From Bacteroidales bacterium (GTDB lineage Bacteria > Bacteroidota > Bacteroidia > Bacteroidales > Azobacteroidaceae): a stretch of 64,000 bases of DNA. Below are positions 25,230 through 36,711 of the stretch, in pieces; positions within the stretch are counted from its first letter, which is position 1; every line of letters begins with the position of its first letter. The notes beneath the pieces are model-generated. The model was not told the DNA's origin and made no database searches. It saw nothing but the letters and a program-made list of their open reading frames with translations. Both the position numbers and the translations under genes were made by a program. The stretch lies in NCBI GenBank assembly GCA_003851245.1, contig BHEP01000007.1:1-64000 (forward strand). The letters are read 5' to 3'.

Positions 25230-26204
25230 ATGTCTCAACTTAATTTTGACCAGCTATTAGAAGCTGGAGCACACTTTGGTCACTTGAAAAGAAAATGGAA
25301 TCCAGCAATGGCTCCATACATATTTATGGAACGCAATGGCATCCATATCATTGACCTATACAAAACAATTGCTAAGGCCGACGAAGCTGCCGCCGCATTG
25401 AAACAAATAGCCAAATCTGGTCGCCGAATATTATTCGTCGCCACCAAAAAACAGGCAAAAGAAACTGTTGCCGACAAAGCCTCTTCTGTAGGAATGCCCT
25501 ACGTAACAGAACGCTGGCCAGGAGGTATGCTTACCAACTTCCCAACAATTAGAAAGGCTGTAAAGAAAATGACCATCATAGACAAAATGGCTACCGATGG
25601 TACTTTCGATGCTCTTTCTAAGAGAGAAAAATTGCAGATAACTCGTCAACGCGCCAAATTAGAAAAAAACCTTGGTTCTATTTCTGATTTGAATCGCCTG
25701 CCTTCAGCACTTTTTATTATCGATGTTATGAAAGAACACATCGCTATAGCTGAGGCCAATCGCTTGGGAATACCTGTTTTTGCGATAGTTGACACAAACT
25801 CAAATCCTGACAAGGTAGACTTCGTTATCCCCGCAAATGATGACGCAAGCAAATCTATAGAAGTCATCATGACCGCCATGTGTGATGCTATTAAAGAAGG
25901 ACTTGAAGAAAGAAAGGTTGAGAAAATAGATACCAACACCAACAACGAAGAAGAAACAAACGCAGCTCCTCGCAGAGAGAGAAAGGCAAAAACTCTTAAG
26001 AAAGATACTACTATCAACACGCAAGCTACTGCTACAGAAGAAATAGTAGAAGCAAGCGCTCCTGAAGTTGCTCCCGAGGCTACACCTGAAGTTGCTCCTG
26101 AAGCTACTACCGAGGCTACACCTGAAGCTACTACCGAAGTAAAAACTGAGGAGGTGGAAGTAAAAGTTGATCAAGAAGTAAAAAGCGATGAAGCTCAAGC
26201 TTAA
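25230..26204 (+). CDS. rpsB: 30S ribosomal protein S2 with long C-terminal extension
   Basis: A 324-residue protein. Residues about 1-228 are a normal S2: LLEAGAHFGHLKRKWNPAMAPYIF, RWPGGMLTNFPTI, and IVDTNSNPDKVDFVIPANDDA. About 95 further residues form an acidic, low-complexity tail, including repeats of PEVAPEAT and PEATTE. The repeats are also visible at DNA level (about 26055-26150). Bacteroidetes S2 proteins often carry some extension, but this one is long. It probably protrudes from the ribosome; its role is unknown. tsf follows after a hairpin. Confidence 0.95.
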   Translation: MSQLNFDQLLEAGAHFGHLKRKWNPAMAPYIFMERNGIHIIDLYKTIAKADEAAAALKQIAKSGRRILFVATKKQAKETVADKASSVGMPYVTERWPGGMLTNFPTIRKAVKKMTIIDKMATDGTFDALSKREKLQITRQRAKLEKNLGSISDLNRLPSALFIIDVMKEHIAIAEANRLGIPVFAIVDTNSNPDKVDFVIPANDDASKSIEVIMTAMCDAIKEGLEERKVEKIDTNTNNEEETNAAPRRERKAKTLKKDTTINTQATATEEIVEASAPEVAPEATPEVAPEATTEATPEATTEVKTEEVEVKVDQEVKSDEAQA

Positions 26205-26230
26205 TATATAGATTTATCTCATTTAAGCAG

Positions 26231-26278
26231 ATGCCAATATGCCGAGGACTAGAATTATTTCGTTTGGCTTATTGGCAT
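26231..26278 (+). terminator. Hairpin between rpsB and tsf
   Basis: ATGCCAATA (26231-26239) pairs with TATTGGCAT (26270-26278), extended by GCC with GGC, and is followed by TTGTTTTT. It looks like an intrinsic terminator or attenuator that would lower tsf relative to rpsB expression. Confidence 0.65.
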
Positions 26279-26323
26279 TTGTTTTTACATTTATTATTCT
26301 AACATTATAAAAAATATACAATT

Positions 26324-27148
26324 ATGGCAGTTACAATGGCAGATATTACTCACCTTCGCAAAATGACAGGTGCAGGTATGATGGACTGTAAGAATGCTCT
26401 CAACGAGGCAAATGGTGATTATGACAAGGCAATAGAAATTATTCGCAAGAAAGGACAGGCTTTTGCTGCAAAAAGAGAAGACCGAGAGGCTTCCGAAGGT
26501 TGCTGTTTGGCTGTGTCTAAAGGAAATTTTGCTGCCATATTTGCCCTAAAATGTGAAACCGATTTTGTGGCTATCAATAGCGACTTTGTAGCTCTTACCC
26601 AATCTATACTTGACAAGGCTGTAGAAAACAAGCCCCAAGATGCAGATGCCCTAAAAGCAATGCAAATAGGAGCTAGCGATGTGGCTAGTCTTATAACCGA
26701 CAGGATTGGTATAACTGGCGAAAAAATGGAGATTGGTGCCTACGAATCTATACAAGCTCCTACCACAGTGGCTTATATTCATCCGGGCAACAAGCTTGCC
26801 ACCATTGTTGGATTCAACCAAGAGAATGTAGATACTCAAGTGGCTCGTGACATTGCTATGCAGGTTGCTGCAATGAATCCGGTGGCTTTGACCAAAGACC
26901 AAGTGAGTCCCGAAGTTGTAGCCAGAGAACTTAAAATAGCTAGAGAAAAAGCACAAGAGGCTGGCAAACCCGAAGCCATACTTGATAGAATAGCTGAAGG
27001 AGCCCTAAACAAGTACTACCAAGAAAATACCCTTTTGGCACAAGCTTTTGTAAAGGACAACAAAATGACAATAGAAGCATATTTGAAAAAACAAAATAAA
27101 GACCTCACTATTGTTGATTTCAAGAGGGTTTCTTTGAATATCGACTAA
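26324..27148 (+). CDS. tsf: Elongation factor Ts
   Basis: A 274-residue protein. The N-terminal UBA-like domain has ITHLRKMTGAGMMDCKNAL. The core has CETDFVA and the two dimerisation subdomains, with HPGNKLATIVGF and DIAMQVAAMNPVAL. EF-Ts exchanges GDP for GTP on EF-Tu. rpsB-tsf is the usual order. Length is normal for Bacteroidetes. The start ATG is unambiguous, but M4 is also possible. Confidence 0.97.
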   Translation: MAVTMADITHLRKMTGAGMMDCKNALNEANGDYDKAIEIIRKKGQAFAAKREDREASEGCCLAVSKGNFAAIFALKCETDFVAINSDFVALTQSILDKAVENKPQDADALKAMQIGASDVASLITDRIGITGEKMEIGAYESIQAPTTVAYIHPGNKLATIVGFNQENVDTQVARDIAMQVAAMNPVALTKDQVSPEVVARELKIAREKAQEAGKPEAILDRIAEGALNKYYQENTLLAQAFVKDNKMTIEAYLKKQNKDLTIVDFKRVSLNID

Positions 27149-27204
27149 GCTCAATATTAAATAATAAAGCTATCAAAACTCATAATAAATTTTGATAACT
27201 TGTT

Positions 27205-27255
27205 AAATACAAAAATCCCCAGGTAAATAAATTTTACCTGGGGATTTTTGTATTT
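27205..27255. terminator. Bidirectional terminator between tsf and maeB
   Basis: Perfect 23-bp arms (27205-27227 and 27233-27255) around a five-base loop, with the GC core CCCCAGGT and flanking A5/T5 runs, sit between convergent genes. Both strands read as stem plus U-tract. Confidence 0.9.
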
Positions 27256-27292
27256 AAACTTAGCCCTCAACCCTCATTGAGATTATATAAGA

Positions 27293-29581
27293 TTAAGCCT
27301 GCCTTGCTTTTACCTTCTCTTGCACTATGGCATCAATCACAGCCACAGTTGCAATATTAACAATATCACTAACCGAACTTTCAATATCGGTAAAGTGAAT
27401 AGGCTTATTTAGTCCCATCTGAATAGGACCTATCATTTGTCCACCTCCCATTTCTTGCAATAGCTTTTGTGCTGTATTGGCAGAGCTAAGATTAGGGAAA
27501 ATAAGGGTGTTCACATCTTTTCCTTTCAACTTGTTGAAAGGGTATTTTCTATCCCTCAAATCCTTATCGAGGGCAAAATTTACCTGCATCTCTCCATCTA
27601 TTGGCAAGTCGGGATAAAGCTCTTGCAACTTGCCTACAACCTGATGAACACTATGGGGACTACCAGTAGCATCGGCACCAAAATTTGAATATGAAACCAT
27701 TGCGATGACGGGAGTATGCGCAAAGAAAGAAACAGCATCTCGGGCCAAACAAGCTACATCAAATAAGACTTCCGCCGAAGGATGACGATTAATAAGTGTA
27801 TCGGCAAGGAAGAAAGTGCCCTTCTTGCCTGTCATAATGTGCATGGCACCAAAATGCTTGTACCCCTCTTTAATGCCTATCACTTCTTTGGCAACTTTGA
27901 TTGTTTCGGAATATTTGGTATAAACCCCTGTGATAAATGCGTCGGCATCGCCGGTTTCTACCATCATCATTCCAAAATAGCTGGGATCATACATCTTATC
28001 AATAGACTCATCGAGAGTAGCACCTTCCCTACCTCTTTTTTCTGAAAATGTTTTAGCATAGCGCTCTCTTCTGTCCTCTTCTCGGGCATGACGAAGGTTT
28101 ACAATCTCAAGTCCGGTAAGATCCAATTGCAATTCTTGCGCTAGTTTGCCTATCCTTTCTTCATTTCCCAATAGCACAGGAAAACAAATCCCTTCGGCCT
28201 TAGCTCTTACGGCAGCCTTAATCATATTTTCGTGATTTCCTTCGGCAAAAACTACTCTCTTGGGGTTTTGCTTAGCCATATCTTCAAACTGGCGAATAAG
28301 CTTATTGTCATATCCCATTAGATCCCTAAGACTCCTGGCATAAGCGTCCCAGTCACTGATATTCTTTCGGGCAACTCCCGAATCAATAGCTGCCTTAGCT
28401 ACAGCAATAGAAACGCAGGTAAGCAAACGAGGGTCTAAGGGTTTGGGAATGATATAATCTTTGCTGAAAACCAATCTATTGATACCATAAGCAGCATTTA
28501 CAACATCGGGCACAGATTCTTTTGCCAAATCGGCTATAGCCTTTACTGCCGCCAACTTCATTTCTTCATTGATAGTTTTTGCCCTTACATCCAAAGCTCC
28601 CCTAAAAATATATGGAAAACCCAATACATTGTTTATCTGGTTGGGGTAATCCGATCTGCCTGTAGCAAAAATAATGTCTTCTCTTGATGCTTTTGCTTTC
28701 TCATAAGAGATTTCAGGATTAGGATTTGCCAAAGCAAAGATAATTGGGCGATCATTCATGCTCTTTACCATATCCTCACTCAAAACATCGGCTACAGAGA
28801 GGCCCAAAAATACATCGGCTCCAAGCATTGCTTCTGACAAGGTATTGATATTTTTGTCGGTCGCAAAAGCTTTCTTCGAGTCATTAAGGTCGGTACGAGA
28901 GGTATTGATAACTCCCTTGCTATCGCACATAATGATATTAGCTTTTTTTGCCCCCAATGCCATGTATAATTTTGTGCATGAATTGGCCGCTGCCCCTGCC
29001 CCATTAACAACAATTTGAACCTCTTCGATTTTTTTACCTGTCAGCTCCAAGGCATTTAGTAGCCCTGCCGAAGATATAATAGCCGTTCCATGCTGATCGT
29101 CGTGCATTACTGGAATATCTAATTCTTCCTTTAGGCGTTTTTCTATTTCAAAACACTCGGGAGCCTTAATATCTTCCAAATTAATACCGCCAAAGGTAGG
29201 TGCTATTGCCTTAACGGTCTGAATAAACTTCTCCGTATCTGTTTCGTCTACCTCTATATCAAAAACATCTATGCCTGCAAAGATTTTAAAAAGAAGTCCC
29301 TTGCCCTCCATCACTGGCTTTCCTGCCAAAGCGCCAATATCTCCCAGCCCAAGCACAGCGGTACCGTTAGATATTACACCCACCAAATTGCCTTTTGCAG
29401 TATAATCGTAAGCAGCCTCAGGATTTTTCTCTATTTCCAAACATGGCTCTGCCACTCCCGGAGAATATGCCAGAGAAAGATCGGCCTGCGTGCTGTGAGG
29501 TTTAGTTGGAACTACTTCTATCTTACCTGGCTTCCCTTGTGAATGATACAACAAGGCTGCCTCTTTTGTTACCTTAGCCAT
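27293..29581 (-). CDS. maeB: NADP-dependent malic enzyme with C-terminal phosphotransacetylase-like domain
   Basis: A 762-residue fusion. The N-terminal malic enzyme part (about 1-410) has [35 protein letters not shown] and the NAD(P)-binding [16 protein letters not shown]. The C-terminal part (about 430-760) resembles phosphotransacetylase ([32 protein letters not shown]); in such fusions it is thought to be regulatory rather than catalytic. It converts malate to pyruvate and CO2 with NADPH formation. Both domains are intact. It is transcribed alone. Confidence 0.95.
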   Translation of the reverse strand: MAKVTKEAALLYHSQGKPGKIEVVPTKPHSTQADLSLAYSPGVAEPCLEIEKNPEAAYDYTAKGNLVGVISNGTAVLGLGDIGALAGKPVMEGKGLLFKIFAGIDVFDIEVDETDTEKFIQTVKAIAPTFGGINLEDIKAPECFEIEKRLKEELDIPVMHDDQHGTAIISSAGLLNALELTGKKIEEVQIVVNGAGAAANSCTKLYMALGAKKANIIMCDSKGVINTSRTDLNDSKKAFATDKNINTLSEAMLGADVFLGLSVADVLSEDMVKSMNDRPIIFALANPNPEISYEKAKASREDIIFATGRSDYPNQINNVLGFPYIFRGALDVRAKTINEEMKLAAVKAIADLAKESVPDVVNAAYGINRLVFSKDYIIPKPLDPRLLTCVSIAVAKAAIDSGVARKNISDWDAYARSLRDLMGYDNKLIRQFEDMAKQNPKRVVFAEGNHENMIKAAVRAKAEGICFPVLLGNEERIGKLAQELQLDLTGLEIVNLRHAREEDRRERYAKTFSEKRGREGATLDESIDKMYDPSYFGMMMVETGDADAFITGVYTKYSETIKVAKEVIGIKEGYKHFGAMHIMTGKKGTFFLADTLINRHPSAEVLFDVACLARDAVSFFAHTPVIAMVSYSNFGADATGSPHSVHQVVGKLQELYPDLPIDGEMQVNFALDKDLRDRKYPFNKLKGKDVNTLIFPNLSSANTAQKLLQEMGGGQMIGPIQMGLNKPIHFTDIESSVSDIVNIATVAVIDAIVQEKVKARQA

Positions 29582-29620
29582 TTTATACTAATTTTATGAG
29601 TTGTTTGTTTTGTAGAATTA

Positions 29621-29654
29621 CAAATATAAGCTTTTATTCACCCGAAAACACAAA
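29621..29654 (-). promoter_or_regulatory. Possible promoter of maeB
   Basis: The minus strand reads TATATTTG (29621-29628), a full TAnnTTTG match, with TTTG at 29651-29654, spacing 22 bp, slightly longer than the usual 19-21. Confidence 0.45.
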
Positions 29655-29805
29655 AAAATCCAATAAAAACAAGTTCTTAATAAAATATTTACATTTTTTA
29701 GAAATATTATAGCAACAAGCAATATGTTAATTTCATATCTTTGCCACTATAATGGCATCCCTAATTCGAACATTTAGTTTCATAAAAAAATATTATAAGT
29801 AAAAA

Positions 29806-30716
29806 ATGAAAAAAATAAAAGAAATCACACTATTCACCAATGGCGACTCTAATGACCTCAGTGTTTTTTCAAACGTACCCTATTTTTTTGCTCAAACACT
29901 AATTTCAAAAGGAATTAAAGTAAACAGAGTTGATATCGGAATATCAAAAAAAATGGAGAACCCGATTTTCTTGAAAAGCAAACCATCAAACGTGAGGATT
30001 CAAATATAGAAAATGCAGATCTTGTTTTCGTTTTATTTCCAAGCATTACCCAATATATGAAAGAGCAGTATTCAAACAAAAATATTAACTACATCGGAAA
30101 TGTTATTAATGCAATGGAGCAACCCTCAAAAGCAAATATTACTGCTCAAAAAAACAAATCCAACAAGCTGCTTTTTATTGGCAATAAGGCATACAAAGAA
30201 GGTGCAGAATGCCTTATAAAAAGTTTCGCATCCCTAAAAGCGCACTATTACGACCTAACACTAGACATCATTGGAATGCAGGAAAGCGATTTTACAGAAT
30301 TGCCGCAAGGCGTTTGCTGTCACGGATATTTAAACAAGGGAAATGAAAACGATCTAAATATATTTTACGAGTTGATGCGCGAATCTAAGATATTTATCAA
30401 TACAACACCCAAATGGGGTGCTTTTTCTGCTACCTTAGAAGCCATGTATTTTTATACGCCAATTATTATAAGTCCTTACAAAGAATTTATTGAAACATTT
30501 GGCCCGCATATTGATTTCGGATATTTTTGCGAATTAAATCAAACAGTATTATTGACTGAAAATATAAAAATAATTTTAGACCTCCCTTACGAAAAATTCG
30601 ACAAATTATGTGTTAACGCACATTCGGCTGTCGCAGACTATAGTTGGGCTAATTATATTGACAAATTCTTAGAAAAAACAGAATCCCTTATAATAGAAAA
30701 AGAGATGCACAGATAA
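29806..30716 (+). pseudogene. Glycosyltransferase family 1/4, frameshifted at an A8 tract and probably internally deleted
   Basis: The first frame (29806-30009) encodes KKIKEITLFTNGDSNDLSVFSNVPYFF, in two parts a GT-B N-terminus, and stops early. A second frame reads ENADLVFVLFPSITQYMKEQY upstream of 30057 and on to 30716; GAFSATLEAMYFYTPIII is a donor-binding C-terminal motif. The frames are joined by a one-base shift at A8 (29946-29953): nine A's would restore one reading of about 304 residues. That is shorter than the usual 370-400 of such enzymes. The segment between VDIGIS and PDFLEKQTIKRED seems missing, so a deletion ending at the A-tract is likely. Sequencing error or slippage cannot be excluded. 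Confidence 0.75.
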
Positions 30717-30741
30717 GCTCCGTACATCTCTTTTTCTATTA
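30691..30741. terminator. Hairpin overlapping the end of the broken glycosyltransferase gene
   Basis: TAATAGAAAAAGAGATG (30691-30707) is the perfect complement of 30725-30741. The left arm encodes the last residues (IIEKEM), and the stop codon is in the 17-base loop. It lies between convergent genes and may stop transcripts from both sides, with the U-run inside the stem. Confidence 0.65.
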
Positions 30742-30780
30742 TTGGGCTTAATTAAACCTATTATTTTAAATACTGATACT

Positions 30781-31938
30781 TTAATCAAATAATTTCTGAA
30801 AGCGATTGAATATTTCTTTCTTTACCGATTCGTTAGGCTTGAAATTTTCGGAATTTTCTAAGTCTGCAAGTATTTTCGTCTCTCCCTCACTTAGCTTTCG
30901 AGGCACATAAACACTAATATTAATTAGCAAATCGCCTGTTCCATATCTATTTACACTAGGAAGCCCCTTATTTCTCAAGCGCAAAACCTTTCCTGGCTGA
31001 GTGCCTGGCTCTATCTTTATTTTTGCCTTTCCGTCAACTGTAGGCACCTCAATACTTCCTCCCATAGCGGCAGTTGAAAAACTAAGTAATAGATTGTATA
31101 TCAAATCATTTTCGTCCCTCAACAAGTCGGGGTGTTGCTCTTCCTCTACCACTATCAAAAGATCGCCATTGACACCGCCACGCCTAGCCGCATTGCCTTT
31201 GCCACTTAGAGAAAGTTGCATTCCTGCAGCCACTCCAGCGGGTATATTGATTGTTATCACCTCATCATCCTTGACAATACCTTCGCCATTGCATTTTTTG
31301 CACTTATTGGTAATTGTCTTTCCCTGTCCGCTACAAGACTCGCAGGTGTTTGCCGTCTGCATCTGACCAAGTATGGTGTTTACTACCCTTGTAACCTGCC
31401 CCGAGCCCCTACAAGTCTGACAAGTTGTAAAAGCATCCTTGCCCTCTGCTCCTGTGCCTGAACAGGGCTTACAACTAATATATTTTTTGACCTTAATTTT
31501 TTTCTCTACTCCCGTAGATACTTCTTTAAGAGTCAATTTTACCTTGACCCTCAAATCGGAGCCTCTATTTACCTTTTGAGACTGCTGTCTGCCACCTCCA
31601 AAACCACCGAATCCGCCTCCAAAATGACCTCCAAAAACATCGCCAAACTGTGAGAAAATATCGTCCATAGACATTCCTCCTCCTCCTCCTCCGTGGCCTC
31701 CTCCGGAAGCTCCACCAACACCAGCATGACCAAACTGATCATAACGCTGACGCTTTTCAACATTGCCCAGAATTTCATATGCTTCAGCTGCAACTTTGAA
31801 TTTTTCTTCTGCCTCCTTATTGTCGGGGTTTTTATCAGGATGATATAGTATAGCCTTCTTTCGATAAGCTTTTTTTATTTCGTCGGCTGAGGCATTTTTT
31901 GATACGCCCAGCACCTCATAATAATCTTGTTTTGCCAT
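30781..31938 (-). CDS. dnaJ: Chaperone protein DnaJ
   Basis: A 385-residue type I Hsp40. It has a J domain (1-70) with the HPD motif (YHPDKNPDN), a Gly-rich stretch (about 75-118), and four zinc-binding repeats [24 protein letters not shown] and CKKCNGEG. The C-terminal substrate-binding domains follow. It delivers unfolded proteins to DnaK and stimulates its ATPase. It follows grpE by 16 bp. No CIRCE element is visible upstream of the pair. Confidence 0.97.
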   Translation of the reverse strand: MAKQDYYEVLGVSKNASADEIKKAYRKKAILYHPDKNPDNKEAEEKFKVAAEAYEILGNVEKRQRYDQFGHAGVGGASGGGHGGGGGGMSMDDIFSQFGDVFGGHFGGGFGGFGGGRQQSQKVNRGSDLRVKVKLTLKEVSTGVEKKIKVKKYISCKPCSGTGAEGKDAFTTCQTCRGSGQVTRVVNTILGQMQTANTCESCSGQGKTITNKCKKCNGEGIVKDDEVITINIPAGVAAGMQLSLSGKGNAARRGGVNGDLLIVVEEEQHPDLLRDENDLIYNLLLSFSTAAMGGSIEVPTVDGKAKIKIEPGTQPGKVLRLRNKGLPSVNRYGTGDLLINISVYVPRKLSEGETKILADLENSENFKPNESVKKEIFNRFQKLFD

Positions 31939-31954
31939 TATTTTTTTATCGAAT

Positions 31955-32518
31955 TTATTCAGCCACCACTACCTTGGCATGCCTTATTACCTTACCGTTT
32001 AACATATATCCTTTTTGAGTACAATCAATAACCCTCCCTTTGAGATCTTCTGAGGTAGCAGGAATCGTAGCGATAGCCTCAAAAAGATCATCGTCAAACA
32101 CCTTATCCTCCGTCTCTATAGATTTCAATCCCTGCTTGTTGATATAAGAAATAAATTTTTGGTAAATCAAATTAAGTCCTTCCGATACCGTCTCTGCACC
32201 CATGCTGGGGTTCATATTTGACAATGCGCGATCAAAATCATCGATTACAGGCAAAAGATCGCATAAAGTTCTTTCCCCTCCATTTCTAATTAGATCTGCC
32301 TTTTCTTTTAAGGTGCGCTTTCTATAATTGTCATATTCCGCCACCAAGCGCAAATGCGTATCTTTTATAGCTGATAACTTATCAGCCAAATTGTCAGCTT
32401 CATCTACTTCTTTAGAATCAGAGTCAGCATTTTCATGAATATTTGTCATGTTTTCAGATGAATTGTCAGCAGTCTGCATTTCTAATTCTGTATCCTTAAA
32501 TGTTTTGTTCTTTGTCAT
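31955..32518 (-). CDS. grpE: Nucleotide exchange factor GrpE
   Basis: A 187-residue protein. The N-terminal 55 residues are acidic and low-complexity. A long coiled-coil follows ([21 protein letters not shown]), then the compact beta domain ([23 protein letters not shown]). It releases ADP from DnaK. It is the first gene of the grpE-dnaJ unit, divergent from the PDZ-like gene. Confidence 0.95.
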   Translation of the reverse strand: MTKNKTFKDTELEMQTADNSSENMTNIHENADSDSKEVDEADNLADKLSAIKDTHLRLVAEYDNYRKRTLKEKADLIRNGGERTLCDLLPVIDDFDRALSNMNPSMGAETVSEGLNLIYQKFISYINKQGLKSIETEDKVFDDDLFEAIATIPATSEDLKGRVIDCTQKGYMLNGKVIRHAKVVVAE

Positions 32519-32625
32519 TACAATATACTTTTTATTAATAACCTGTTAATGAGAAACTTAAGCCAAAATGAATAATCATCACTGAAGCCTTTCATTACAT
32601 TAGGTTCAAATATATTGCCATAATA

Positions 32626-32656
32626 TTTCTTATAATGAATATTAGTTGTAATTTTG
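32626..32656 (+). promoter_or_regulatory. Promoter of the PDZ-like protein gene
   Basis: TAATTTTG (32649-32656) fits TAnnTTTG, with TTTC at 32626-32629 (one change) at a spacing of 19 bp. The preferred ATG is at 32712. Confidence 0.6.
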
Positions 32657-32711
32657 TGTCCAATTAGTTTAAATTAATATATTTTAGAACATAAACTTGA
32701 GTAAAAAAAAT

Positions 32712-34151
32712 ATGAAATATTTTATATCATTTTTCACAGCATTTATGCTTATTCAGAGCAGTTTTGGTTTAACTACAGAGGGCTCCAAATCCCATAATTG
32801 CCGCTATGGATTTTCCTTTGAAATAAGTCAACAACGAAACTGGGCATATCAGCAAGCTCTAGTAAGTTCAATTATTCCACTCTCTCCTGCAAGTTTTAGC
32901 AAATTGCAAATCAACGACATCATTGAAACTATAAACGGAATAGCGGCACACAAGCTGACGGCAGAGGAAATTAGAGCCCTGCTTTTTGACAACACAAAAG
33001 AGAGTTTAAGAATGGAAGTTACCAATTTAGGGTATAAATCCAAAGAAATTTTGCTGCAACAAGATTGTAAGAAATCAAATTCCATAAACGAATCCGAACT
33101 GGCAGAGGCTTATTCTTTTTATAGTTTAGAAAACACAAGCACTCGCTCTTTTGTATGTCCTTTCAAAACATCTTTTCATGAAGACGTAAATTTACTCGCA
33201 TACTCCAGTTTTGGATTTTCCCCTGTAGACGAATCTAACACAAAACTAGAAAATTATATCAATCTGCAAATAAAATCAGAACTAGAAAAAAAGGGAATGA
33301 CCTATATAGAAAGAAATCCTGACCTTCTTATCAATACCTACTACTCCTACAAAAAAAATCCTAATTATGTGGGCAACAGCAATGCTGACAGATTTCCTAC
33401 TGAATATAGATTCAACATACATTCCAACAAAATGGAAAAGCTTCCCATCTATTTCAATCCCCTGATAAATTCTAAGGAGGCAGAGTTTATACTAAATCTT
33501 GGAGTACGCCTTGTTGACAAAAAAAAATCAAGCGCCAATAGACTATTTGTTGTCTGGGAGTGCGAGGCCAACGAATTGCTGCAATCCAATTTGAGCTTAG
33601 AAAACTATTCCCTTGTGCACATTCCTCTTATGTTCATGCAATATCCTTTTGCCAAAACCAAAGAAACGGCACAATTCAAATATACTAAAAAGAGGTATAA
33701 TTTTACTGGTATCAGCTACAATATAGACAACCTTAGAGAAATAAACGATGTAGACAAAATGTCGCCTGCCTACAAATCAAGACTACAAGCGGGAGATATT
33801 GTGCAAAAAATAAATGGACTTAAAATGAATGACAATCTGAAGGATGCCAGCAATGCCTACAAACAATTCATCTTTCAAACGATTATGCTCAGAGACTATA
33901 ATGTCAAGTTCACCAATACCGAAGGTTTTACAAACTGTATGTATTGGGATAAATTAAAATACTCTAAAATAGCTGACGCCTTTCAAAGACAAGAGTACAA
34001 AACAGAATTTTCATACCTATACTTCTTTGAGCCCTATATCAATCCTTCGGGAACAAACATCCTCAGCTTTCAAATAAAAAGAGATAAATCAGTAATGGAA
34101 GTAAGTCTTAGTCCTGCCATAAGAATAGAGGAATCTCTTGAAACATACTAA
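32712..34151 (+). CDS. Exported protein with two PDZ-like regions flanking a DUF4136-like domain
   Basis: The frame opens at TTG 32697, but ATG 32712 gives a clean signal peptide (MKYFISFFTAFMLIQSSFG), 479 residues in all. A first PDZ-like region (about 25-105) has PASFSKLQINDIIETINGI. The middle (about 145-320) resembles DUF4136 domains of envelope lipoproteins (NPDLLINTYYSY). A second PDZ-like region (about 325-420) has SPAYKSRLQAGDIVQKINGL. No catalytic residues are apparent, and the protein has no lipobox. A periplasmic binding or scaffold role is possible. Domain names are from pattern, so treat them as tentative. Confidence 0.6.
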   Translation: MKYFISFFTAFMLIQSSFGLTTEGSKSHNCRYGFSFEISQQRNWAYQQALVSSIIPLSPASFSKLQINDIIETINGIAAHKLTAEEIRALLFDNTKESLRMEVTNLGYKSKEILLQQDCKKSNSINESELAEAYSFYSLENTSTRSFVCPFKTSFHEDVNLLAYSSFGFSPVDESNTKLENYINLQIKSELEKKGMTYIERNPDLLINTYYSYKKNPNYVGNSNADRFPTEYRFNIHSNKMEKLPIYFNPLINSKEAEFILNLGVRLVDKKKSSANRLFVVWECEANELLQSNLSLENYSLVHIPLMFMQYPFAKTKETAQFKYTKKRYNFTGISYNIDNLREINDVDKMSPAYKSRLQAGDIVQKINGLKMNDNLKDASNAYKQFIFQTIMLRDYNVKFTNTEGFTNCMYWDKLKYSKIADAFQRQEYKTEFSYLYFFEPYINPSGTNILSFQIKRDKSVMEVSLSPAIRIEESLETY

Positions 34152-34159
34152 TTTCTAGC

Positions 34160-34189
34160 CTAAGATTTTTTTATACTAAAAAATCTTAG
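34160..34189. terminator. First of two hairpins between the PDZ-like gene and gapA
   Basis: CTAAGATTTTTT (34160-34171) and AAAAAATCTTAG (34178-34189) pair around TATACT. It stands a few bases after the stop codon of the PDZ-like gene. Confidence 0.55.
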
Positions 34190-34195
34190 CTTGGG

Positions 34196-34238
34196 ATAAT
34201 AAAAAAAGCTCAACAAATTGTTGAGCTTTTTTTATTAT
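34196..34238. terminator. Bidirectional terminator between the PDZ-like gene and gapA
   Basis: Perfect 21-bp arms (34196-34216, 34218-34238) with core GCTCAACAA and A7/T7 flanks. A symmetric stem plus U-tract serves both convergent genes. Confidence 0.9.
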
Positions 34239-34261
34239 AAAGTTTTATTAAAACTTATTTG

Positions 34262-35676
<1,415 letters not shown>

Positions 35677-36108
35677 ATGAAAATGATGAAAGAGTTTAGG
35701 GAGTTCGCAATGAAAGGAAATGTTGTGGATATGGCGGTAGGTATTATCATTGGTGGTGCATTTGGGAAAATCGTGAGCTCTATAGTATCTGATATCATTA
35801 TGCCTCCCATAGGTGTGTTAATTGGAGGTGTCAATTTTACAGATCTAAAAATAATAATTAAACATGCTGATATCGACAGTCTTGGCAACATTACATCACC
35901 TGCCGTAGCTATCAATTATGGGACTTTTATCCAAACAAGCCTTGATTTTATAATTATATCATTCGTAATATTTATGATGGTTAAGGGGATTAATTCACTA
36001 CGAAAAAGCGAAATAGAAACGCAAACTCCTATACCATCAGAGCCTACTCCAAGCAAAGAGGAGGTCTTATTGACTGAAATACGTGACTTGCTAAAAAATA
36101 ATAGGTAA
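35677..36108 (+). CDS. mscL: Large-conductance mechanosensitive channel MscL
   Basis: A 143-residue inner-membrane channel. The conserved start is [30 protein letters not shown], seen in two parts: the N-terminal helix and TM1. A periplasmic loop and TM2 follow ([18 protein letters not shown], about 88-105), then the cytoplasmic helix [14 protein letters not shown]. It opens under membrane tension to release solutes on osmotic downshift. Starts at M3 or M4 are possible. Confidence 0.96.
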   Translation: MKMMKEFREFAMKGNVVDMAVGIIIGGAFGKIVSSIVSDIIMPPIGVLIGGVNFTDLKIIIKHADIDSLGNITSPAVAINYGTFIQTSLDFIIISFVIFMMVKGINSLRKSEIETQTPIPSEPTPSKEEVLLTEIRDLLKNNR

Positions 36109-36195
36109 TCAATAGATATTCAATAGATGTTCAAAAAACATGCACCAATATCCAAATTTAAATAAGACTTGTATAAACATAAAAAAAATATAATT

Positions 36196-36711
36196 ATGAA
36201 AAAGAAATCTGTTTTAATGATAGTGCTCAGTGCATTGCTGACTCTATCCTGCGGGACTCAAAAAGAAGCCAACAGTGAAAAAAATATGGCTCTTCAAAAA
36301 GAAGTGGAAGAAATGATACTCGCAAAAAAATATAGCATCAAAGCGAATTATGCTATGCCAATGAAAGGGAAACAAATATACCTTAGTTCGGCGTATGATA
36401 TGAGGATTCAGAATGATTCGGCATATGCCCACCTACCTTATTTCGGAGTGGCATATAGTGCACCAATGGGAAGCGAGGGAGGAATTAAATTTCAAGAACC
36501 CATGAAAAACTATAAGGCTAGCAAAAAAGATAAAAATGGAGAGTGGAATATTTCTTTCAAAGCAAATGACAAGAGCGGCTCTTATGACGTAAATATTAGC
36601 ATATACCAGAATGGGAAAGCCTCTATATACATCAATCCAGTACAACGACAAGCTATTAGTTTTTTGGGGGAACTTATATTTGACAAGAAACTTGATAAGA
36701 ATAACGATTAA
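36196..36711 (+). CDS. DUF4251 lipoprotein
   Basis: ATG 36196 gives 171 residues with lipobox LSC (Cys 19); the frame extends to a TTG at 36169 but would lack a proper signal peptide. The body matches the DUF4251 pattern: AMPMKGKQIYLSSAYDM, then AHLPYFGVAYSAPMGSEGG. Function is unknown; such proteins are small periplasmic or envelope lipoproteins of Bacteroidales. Its stop codon overlaps that of the convergent TPR gene in the sequence TTAA. Confidence 0.8.
   Translation: MKKKSVLMIVLSALLTLSCGTQKEANSEKNMALQKEVEEMILAKKYSIKANYAMPMKGKQIYLSSAYDMRIQNDSAYAHLPYFGVAYSAPMGSEGGIKFQEPMKNYKASKKDKNGEWNISFKANDKSGSYDVNISIYQNGKASIYINPVQRQAISFLGELIFDKKLDKNND

Noticed and set aside
32519-32696. Heat-shock operator (CIRCE) before grpE
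   Set aside because: No TTAGCACTC-N9-GAGTGCTAA inverted repeat is present.
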